NCBI GenBank assembly: GCA_023459275.1
Contig: JAEWVC010000091.1
Location: forward strand, 91,053-155,052
DNA: 64,000 bases
Reading direction: 5' to 3'
From: Bacillota bacterium
Lineage (GTDB): Bacteria; Bacillota; Clostridia; Christensenellales; Aristaeellaceae
Shown here: positions 58,508 through 64,000 of the stretch, one piece after another
Layout of the letters: every line of letters begins with the position of its first letter
Numbering within the stretch: the first letter of the stretch is position 1
Program-made: the position numbers and the translations under genes
Notes under the pieces: model-generated
Database searches by the model: none
Told to the model about the DNA's origin: nothing
The model's input: the letters and a program-made list of their open reading frames with translations, nothing else

Positions 58508-58705
58508 CACGGTTTCCCTGCAAATCCTGCGGCTTTGCGGCCGGGAAACCGTGTAAGGAATGTTTGCTCCGCAAACCCCCGCCCGCCTGGCTCAGCCAGC
58601 CGAGACGATTACAAGCGAAGGAGACCAGCGAAACAAGCTTTGCGAGCGACAGCGAAACAAAGTGACGATTGAGCCGGATGGGGAAGGCCCCCTCATTGCT
58701 CCCCC
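58508..58705 (+). repeat. Repeat family F, copy 2, containing D copy 3
   Basis: A hairpin closed by CACGGTTTCCC/GGGAAACCGTG, then GTAAGGAATGTTTGCTCCGC and AAACCCCCGCCC, a CTGGCTCAGCCAG hairpin, GAGACGATT and CAAGCGA, as in copy 1. It then diverts into a D-like block before resuming CCCCCTCATTGCTCCCCC. It fills the 58388-58708 gap. Confidence 0.75.
58622..58682 (+). repeat. Repeat family D, copy 3 (diverged, nested in F)
   Basis: AGACCAGCGAAACAAGC, TGCGAGCGACAGCGAA and GTGACGATTGAGCCGGATGG align with the second half of D copies 1 and 2 at roughly three-quarters identity by eye. The CCCCGCC-rich end is missing or degenerate. Confidence 0.65.
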
Positions 58706-58708
58706 TTT

Positions 58709-59341
58709 TCAATCCGGGAGGGGTATGGTTGCATTTTGACCTTCCGCCGCATGCGTCTGCGGGGAAAGGATTCCATCCATGGCGGATAACATTTCTTCCC
58801 GGCCATCCTTGGTCTGGCTTGAAAAAGAGATCACTTCCCAAGGCTGGACAACCAGGGAGCGGCAGATGGGAAGGAGCTGCCTTTGCCGCGCGGCGCGGCT
58901 TACTTTGTCGGCCTTGGTGGCCACTACGGTAAAGGGGATGGCTGCAGCCCGCAAAAAACGGTTCATATCCAAGTCATCCCTGGTAGGCTCGTGGCGGATA
59001 TCCACCAACTGGAACACATGTTTCAAATGCGGGGCGGCGGCAAAGTACCCTTCCATCATCTCGCCCCAGCGCAGCTTTTCGCCCTTGTCCACCATGGCAA
59101 AGCCGTAGCCCGGCAGGTCCACAAGGTGGAAGGCACTATTGATAAGAAAGATATTGATCAGGCGCGTCTTTCCGGGGGTGGAGCTGGTTTTTGCCAGGCC
59201 GTTGCGCCGGCACAGGCAATTGATCAGTGAGCTTTTGCCCACGTTGCTCCTGCCCGCCACGGCGATTTGGGGAAGCCCCTCCCCCGGGAAGGGGCCATAA
59301 GCAGCAAGACTTGTGACGAAGGCGGCGTTCTTGACCTCCAT
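58709..59341 (-). CDS. engB: Ribosome-biogenesis GTPase EngB (YsxC)
   Basis: A 210-residue TrmE/Era-type GTPase needed for 50S assembly: G1 GRSNVGKSS, G2/G3 region STPGKTRLINIF and DLPGYGFA, G4 TKADK. The ATG at 59341 lies 1 bp after the lon stop, with a G-rich site inside the lon end. The lonB-lon-engB order is typical of Bacillus and Clostridia. Confidence 0.97.
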   Translation of the reverse strand: MEVKNAAFVTSLAAYGPFPGEGLPQIAVAGRSNVGKSSLINCLCRRNGLAKTSSTPGKTRLINIFLINSAFHLVDLPGYGFAMVDKGEKLRWGEMMEGYFAAAPHLKHVFQLVDIRHEPTRDDLDMNRFLRAAAIPFTVVATKADKVSRAARQRQLLPICRSLVVQPWEVISFSSQTKDGREEMLSAMDGILSPQTHAAEGQNATIPLPD

Positions 59342-59342
59342 C

Positions 59343-61772
59343 TCAGCCACCCACCCGCACATCGGGCCGGGGTTGAGATACGGGGGCGCCTGCCAGTTCC
59401 TGCGGGACTTCGGACGCCCCCTCGTTGGGGGCAGGTTTATAGGGCACGGGCTTTTGCGTCAGCGCAACGGCCAGCACATCGTCCAGGGTGGAAACCTTCA
59501 CCACTTTGAACAGCTTCAAAACATGGGCCGGGATCTCCTCCAGGTCCTTTTCGTTCTCTTTGGGGATGATCAGCGTGCGAATGCCGGCGCGGTAGGCGGC
59601 CAGGGTTTTTTCCTTGAGCCCGCCAATAGGCAGCACCCGGCCCCGAAGCGTGATTTCCCCGGTCATGGCAATGTCCTGCCTGACAGGGATGCCGGTCAAT
59701 GCCGACACCAGCGCCGTGGCCATGGTCACGCCAGCGGAGGGGCCGTCCTTGGGCACAGCGCCCTCCGGTACATGAATATGGATGTCATCCTGCTTGTAAA
59801 AATCGGGGGCAAGGCCCAAAATTTGCGTATGCGCACGGACCCAGGACAGAGCCGCACGGCCGCTCTCCTTCATTACGTCCCCCAGTTGTCCTGTCAATTG
59901 GATGCCGCCTGTACCCTGCATGATGGTGCACTCCACCGCCAGCAGCTCGCCGCCCACGGTGGTATAGGCCAGGCCGTTGACCACGCCCACCCGCGGTTCC
60001 TTTTCCGGCAGATCGCGCAGGTATCTTGGCGCGCCCAAATATTCCTTCAAAAGGGAAGGCGTCATGTGCACTTCCTGGGCGCCGGTATCCAGCATCTGCA
60101 CGGCGGCCTTGCGTACCACCCTGGCCAGCACCCGCTCCAGGCGGCGCACGCCGGCCTCCCTGGTGTACCCTTCGATGGCCAGGCGCAGGGGTGCGTCCCC
60201 CATTCTGACGGACCGCGGGGGCAGGCCGTGCTCGGCAATCTGCTTGGGCAGCAGATGGCGCTTGGCAATTTGCAGCTTTTCCTCCTCGGTGTAGCTGGGC
60301 ACCTCGATCACTTCCATGCGGTCCAGCAGCGGCGCGGGGATGGTGTCCGCCGTGTTGGCGGTGGTGATGAACATCACCTTGCTCAAATCAAAGGGCAGCT
60401 CCAGGTAATGGTCGCGGAAAGCGTTGTTTTGCTCCGCGTCCAGCACCTCCAGCATGGCGGAGGCGGGATCGCCCCGGAAATCAGATGACATCTTGTCAAT
60501 TTCGTCAAAGAGGAACACGGGGTTCATGGTGCCGGCCTGCTTGATGCCTGCGATGATCCTGCCCGGGATGGCCCCGATGTAGGTGCGCCGGTGACCGCGG
60601 ATCTCCGCCTCGTCCCGGACGCCGCCCAGAGACATCTGCACAAACTTGCGGCCCACCGCCTTGGCGATGGCCTTTACGATGGAGGTCTTGCCCACGCCGG
60701 GAGGGCCCACAAAGCACAAAATGGGGCCGCGCATGTCGTTTTTCATCCGGCGCACCGCCAGGTATTCGATCACCCGCTCCTTCACCTTTTCCAGGCCGTA
60801 ATGGTCCTGGGCCAGCACCTTCCTGGCGCGCTTCAGATCAAGATTGTCGGGGGTTGTCTTTCCCCAGGGCAAATCAAGTATCCATTCCACATAGGTACGG
60901 CTCACGCCGATCTCCGGGGTGCCGGGGGCCATGCGGCTCAAACGCTCCAGTTCCCGCGTTACCTTGTCCCTGGCTTCCTCGTTCAGCTCGGTCCTTGCGG
61001 CGCGCTCCTTGAGGTCTTCCACATCGGTGGCTTCCTTGTCGCCAAGCTCGGTCTGGATGGCCTTGATCTGCTCCCGCAGGTAGTAATCCTTCTGATTCTT
61101 TTCGATCTGCTTCTTGATGCGGGCCTGCACCTGCTTTTCCACGGCTGCAAGCTCCGTCTCCCGGGCCAGGATGCCGCAAAGGGTTTCCAGCCGCCGGGCG
61201 ACATTCACCTCTTCCAGGATCTGCTGGCGGTCCTCCAGGTGGGTAAGCACATTGGCGGCGATGATGTCGGCCAGCTGGTCGGGCTTGTCCACCTCGTTGA
61301 CAGAGCGTAGCGTCTCCGGCGACACCCGCATGCTGGCCTTGGCGTATTCCTCAAAAAACTCATGAGTGGTGCGCACCAGCGCCTGCATTTCCAGGCTGGC
61401 CTCCTTGCCGGGCTCCGCCACGGGGCGCACATCGGCCACCATGTAGGGGTCCTCCTCCACCACGGCTTCCAGAACGGCCCTTTGCAGGCCCTCCACCAGC
61501 ACGCGGATGCTGTCGCCGGGCAGGTTCAATACCTGCTTCACGTGGGCAATGGTGCCCACCCTGCACAGGTCGGAAAGGGAAGGCTCGTCCACATCGGCGT
61601 CCATCTGCGCCACAAGAAAGATCTGCTGGTCCTCCAGCATGGCCTGCTCCAGCGCGGCGACGCTGCGGGCACGGCCTACGTCAAAATGCAATACCATATG
61701 GGGAAAAACCATCAAACCGCGCAGCGGCAGTACCGGCAGGCGGGTAAGCGGCGTTTTTTTGGCTCTGGGCAT
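59343..61772 (-). CDS. lon: ATP-dependent protease Lon
   Basis: An 809-residue cytoplasmic AAA+ protease: the N-terminal LON substrate domain (about 1-200), Walker A GPPGVGKTS, Walker B VFLFDEID, and the C-terminal protease with Ser in DGPSAGVTM and Lys in GGLKEKTLAAYRAG. It degrades misfolded and short-lived regulatory proteins. It is between lonB and engB. A TATAAT box lies about 60 bp upstream (about 61830), but no strong -35 was seen. Confidence 0.98.
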   Translation of the reverse strand: MPRAKKTPLTRLPVLPLRGLMVFPHMVLHFDVGRARSVAALEQAMLEDQQIFLVAQMDADVDEPSLSDLCRVGTIAHVKQVLNLPGDSIRVLVEGLQRAVLEAVVEEDPYMVADVRPVAEPGKEASLEMQALVRTTHEFFEEYAKASMRVSPETLRSVNEVDKPDQLADIIAANVLTHLEDRQQILEEVNVARRLETLCGILARETELAAVEKQVQARIKKQIEKNQKDYYLREQIKAIQTELGDKEATDVEDLKERAARTELNEEARDKVTRELERLSRMAPGTPEIGVSRTYVEWILDLPWGKTTPDNLDLKRARKVLAQDHYGLEKVKERVIEYLAVRRMKNDMRGPILCFVGPPGVGKTSIVKAIAKAVGRKFVQMSLGGVRDEAEIRGHRRTYIGAIPGRIIAGIKQAGTMNPVFLFDEIDKMSSDFRGDPASAMLEVLDAEQNNAFRDHYLELPFDLSKVMFITTANTADTIPAPLLDRMEVIEVPSYTEEEKLQIAKRHLLPKQIAEHGLPPRSVRMGDAPLRLAIEGYTREAGVRRLERVLARVVRKAAVQMLDTGAQEVHMTPSLLKEYLGAPRYLRDLPEKEPRVGVVNGLAYTTVGGELLAVECTIMQGTGGIQLTGQLGDVMKESGRAALSWVRAHTQILGLAPDFYKQDDIHIHVPEGAVPKDGPSAGVTMATALVSALTGIPVRQDIAMTGEITLRGRVLPIGGLKEKTLAAYRAGIRTLIIPKENEKDLEEIPAHVLKLFKVVKVSTLDDVLAVALTQKPVPYKPAPNEGASEVPQELAGAPVSQPRPDVRVGG

Positions 61773-61987
61773 CGTATTTCCTCCTTACGCGATGGTTGCG
61801 CCGGATCAGGCGGCCTCCCGCGTACATTATATATACCATAAATAGGGCCGGCGTAACCTGACCGGACAGCCTGTTCACAGGAAATTTACATTCGCATGTC
61901 CTCCGTGAAAGCCGGTCCCTATTCGGGTTTTATATTATAACAACTCCATGGCGGAAAAGCAACTGCGCATTCCCGCCATGGAACCGC

Positions 61988-63742
61988 TTACGGGGAAGCC
62001 GTGAACGTCTGCCCTGTTTCCTCCGCCACGGACGCGCGGCCCACCGCCGGCTTGTCCGCCGCCTCTCCCCTGGTGCCTAACGCGGCAGCCGTTTCGGGCA
62101 ATGCTGCCGCGGGCCGGTCCCAGATGGGCCTGGAGGCGGTCTGTCCCCTGGGCAGGAGCATCAGGGCAAGGGCTTCCTCCAAAGTGTCCACAGGGAGGAT
62201 CTCCATGTTCATTCCATCGAAGCGTTCCAGGCGGTTCTCCCTGGGCACCAACACGCGGTCAAGCCCCGCCCGGCGGGCGGCCTCCACCTTTTGAGGCACG
62301 CCGCCCACGGGCATCACCAGGCCCCTGACGGATACCTCTCCCGTAACGGCCACGGTGCCGTCCACGGGCCTGCCCGTAATGGCGCTGGCCGCAACCACCG
62401 CCATAGCCACCCCGGCGGAAGGCCCATCTACCGGCGCGCCGCCGGGAAAGTTGATGTGGATGTCCATGTCATCCACGGGATACTTCAAAATGCGCAGCAG
62501 GGTCATCACGTTTTCGGCGGAACCCCGGGCAGTGGATTTGCGCCGCATGCGGTGGCCGTCCTGGCCCAGTTCCTCCTCCTCCACGATGCCCGTCACCGTC
62601 ACATGGCCCGTCCCCCGCTGGGCGGCGGCCTCTATCTCCATCAGCGCGCCCTGATGGCTGTCGAACACTGCCAGGCCGTGGACGCAGCCCACCCGGTTCT
62701 CCCTGACCGCCAGGGGTTCGGGCCGCGGAGCATAGTGACCGGAGTGGATCACCCATTCCACGTCCTGCCGCGTGATCTCCATCCGTTCTTCCAGCTGTGC
62801 CAGCCCGGCGCACATTTGAACAATGTTCACCGCATCCCGACCGCAGGCGGCATACCGGCCGATAAGGACGGCGTCCCGCGCGTCCATCCCATACCCCGCC
62901 CGCCGGGCGGCATTAGATGCGATTTCGGAAATTTCCTGGGGCTCCAGGGCCCGGAAGTAGATCTCCATGCACCGGGATCTAAGCGCCGGAGATATATCCG
63001 AAGGGCTTCTGGTAGTGGCCCCCACCAGACGGAAGTCCGCCGGCATGCCCCGCTTGAAGATTTCATGGATGTGGCGCGGGATGCTGCTGTCGTCGGGATT
63101 GTAATAGGCCGACTCGAACATCACCTTGCGGTCCTCCAGCACCTTGAGCAGCTTGTTCATCTGGATGGGGTGCAGCTCGCCAATTTCGTCCAGGAACAGC
63201 ACGCCGCCGTGGGCCTTTGACACGGCCCCGGGCTTGGGCTGGGGGATGCCCTGCACCCCCAAGGGCCCGGCGCCCTGATAGATGGGGTCGTGGACGGAGC
63301 CGATCAAGGGATCGGCAATGGCCCGCTCGTCAAAGCGGACGCAGGTGGCGTCCATCTCGATAAAGGGGGCGCCGGCCGCAAAGGGCGTGCCGCGGGTGCG
63401 CTTGGCCGCCTCCAGCACCAGCCTGGCGGCGCAGGTCTTGCCGATACCCGGGGGGCCGTAAATAATCACGTGCTGCGGATTCGCGCCGCACAGAATGGCC
63501 TTCAGGGATTTGATGCCCTCGTCCTGGCCGACGATGTCCGAAAACTTCACCGGCCTCACCTTTTCGGCCAGGGGTTCCGAAAGGCGGATATTCCGCATGC
63601 GCTGGAGATTCTCCATCTCCCGGCTGCTCTCCCTGCGCGCCGCCGGCTGGGTCTTTTTCTGCTGCTTCAGCTGCGTGAAAAAGAAGATGCCCACCACGAT
63701 GGATACCAGCAACTGGATGCCGAAAAGCAGAAAATTCACCAA
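61988..63742 (-). CDS. lonB: ATP-dependent protease LonB (sporulation-type)
   Basis: About 584 residues. An N-terminal membrane helix (FLLFGIQLLVSIVVGIFFF) replaces the LON domain. Then come an AAA+ core (GPPGIGKTCAARL, GGVLFLDEIGEL) and the Lon protease domain with DGPSAGVAMA and GGVPQKVEAARRAG. In Bacillus LonB is forespore-associated, so this hints at sporulation ability. AAGGGAGGG lies 7 nt before a TTG at 63742; a GTG follows directly. The frame stays open upstream without signals. Confidence 0.93.
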   Translation of the reverse strand: MVNFLLFGIQLLVSIVVGIFFFTQLKQQKKTQPAARRESSREMENLQRMRNIRLSEPLAEKVRPVKFSDIVGQDEGIKSLKAILCGANPQHVIIYGPPGIGKTCAARLVLEAAKRTRGTPFAAGAPFIEMDATCVRFDERAIADPLIGSVHDPIYQGAGPLGVQGIPQPKPGAVSKAHGGVLFLDEIGELHPIQMNKLLKVLEDRKVMFESAYYNPDDSSIPRHIHEIFKRGMPADFRLVGATTRSPSDISPALRSRCMEIYFRALEPQEISEIASNAARRAGYGMDARDAVLIGRYAACGRDAVNIVQMCAGLAQLEERMEITRQDVEWVIHSGHYAPRPEPLAVRENRVGCVHGLAVFDSHQGALMEIEAAAQRGTGHVTVTGIVEEEELGQDGHRMRRKSTARGSAENVMTLLRILKYPVDDMDIHINFPGGAPVDGPSAGVAMAVVAASAITGRPVDGTVAVTGEVSVRGLVMPVGGVPQKVEAARRAGLDRVLVPRENRLERFDGMNMEILPVDTLEEALALMLLPRGQTASRPIWDRPAAALPETAAALGTRGEAADKPAVGRASVAEETGQTFTASP

Positions 63743-63949
63743 GCAAAAGCCCTCCCTTGATCCATTTCTCAACGTTAGGATGGTAAAAAGGAAGGGCCTG
63801 CATGTGTGGGAGTGGCTGGGGATATGCCCAGTTCCGCGCATTTTTGGAAGACAGATGGCTTGGAAAAAATGAGAAAAATTCTACACTTGGAGGCAGGGAG
63901 GAGGGTACGGAAGGTTTGTGTTATACCACAGCGCCAGGAGATAAGGCGT

Positions 63950-63975
63950 GTAGGGCGGGGGCTTGCCCCCCCCGC
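63950..63975. repeat. Repeat family A, copy 5
   Basis: GTAGGGCGGG followed by GGCTTGCCCC and a longer C run. The 63743-64000 end of the window shows no gene. Confidence 0.65.
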
Positions 63976-64000
63976 AGGGCGTGGCCCCGCCCCCTGGTGA

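Noticed and set aside
1..64000. CRISPR arrays, tRNA or rRNA genes, integrases and phage genes
   Set aside because: No regularly spaced direct repeats, cloverleaf-like segments, rRNA blocks or recombinase motifs were recognised anywhere in the window.

Overview
The window looks like a chromosomal segment of a GC-rich Clostridia-type Firmicute (anaerobic, Gram-positive architecture, meso-DAP peptidoglycan). The indications are the lonB-lon-engB order, a dcw division cluster beginning with mraZ, a TM1266-type hydrogenase-associated regulator, a DUF3343 Se/S-carrier protein beside a cysteine-desulfurase-like protein, indolepyruvate:ferredoxin oxidoreductase with PaaK ligases, AGGAGG ribosome-binding sites, and several non-ATG starts. 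A closer placement (Christensenellales- or Oscillospirales-like) is only a guess. Nearly all genes lie on the minus strand. Exceptions are a membrane protein (16418), DUF3343 (18485), one ECF-sigma module (38091-39306) and a CAP-domain protein (57047). No tRNA, rRNA, CRISPR array, intact insertion sequence or prophage was seen.

Layout: 1-2370 is a TetR-controlled ABC-2 exporter with a clear promoter flanked by two palindromic operators. 2590-6841 holds DUF2461, a phosphohexomutase and transketolase. 7387-11375 is the most interesting operon: a consensus promoter, a tyrosine-rich 27-residue leader peptide, an intrinsic terminator, DAHP synthase (aroF), a nucleotidyltransferase, a divergent tRNA-guanine transglycosylase and a protein strongly resembling the 16S rRNA m7G1405 (ArmA/Rmt type) aminoglycoside-resistance methyltransferases. 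11515-14436 is a three-gene ABC-2 exporter preceded by its own promoter, a 52-residue small ORF and a terminator. 14433-16015 carries rsfS and a nadD-HD fusion. 16418-23659 holds the Se/S-related divergent pair, an ECF-type S component with a TM1266-family regulator behind a hairpin-rich leader, a CtpA lipoprotein protease, a PucR/CdaR-like regulator and an MsmX-type ATPase. 24088-26228 is a MacA/MacB-like pair behind a strongly structured leader. 26581-31246 is housekeeping (coaD, rsmD, 5-FTHF cyclo-ligase, alr, ACT protein). 31529-36620 encodes aryl-pyruvate oxidation (iorA, iorB, two paaK). 38091-40784 has two convergent ECF-sigma/membrane-protein modules. 41061-55286 is the dcw cluster: mraZ, ftsL-like, PBP, murE, mraY, murD, ftsW, murA, ftsQ, ftsA, ftsZ, without rsmH, murF, murG or murC. 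58709-63742 is lonB-lon-engB.

Intergenic DNA is full of short dispersed repeats, here named A to G. Most can form hairpins. Family D (about 100 bp) is the most striking: one copy interrupts the terminal hairpin of an E element and another appears to interrupt a hairpin of an F element, so D behaves like a small mobile element that enters hairpin loops of other repeats.
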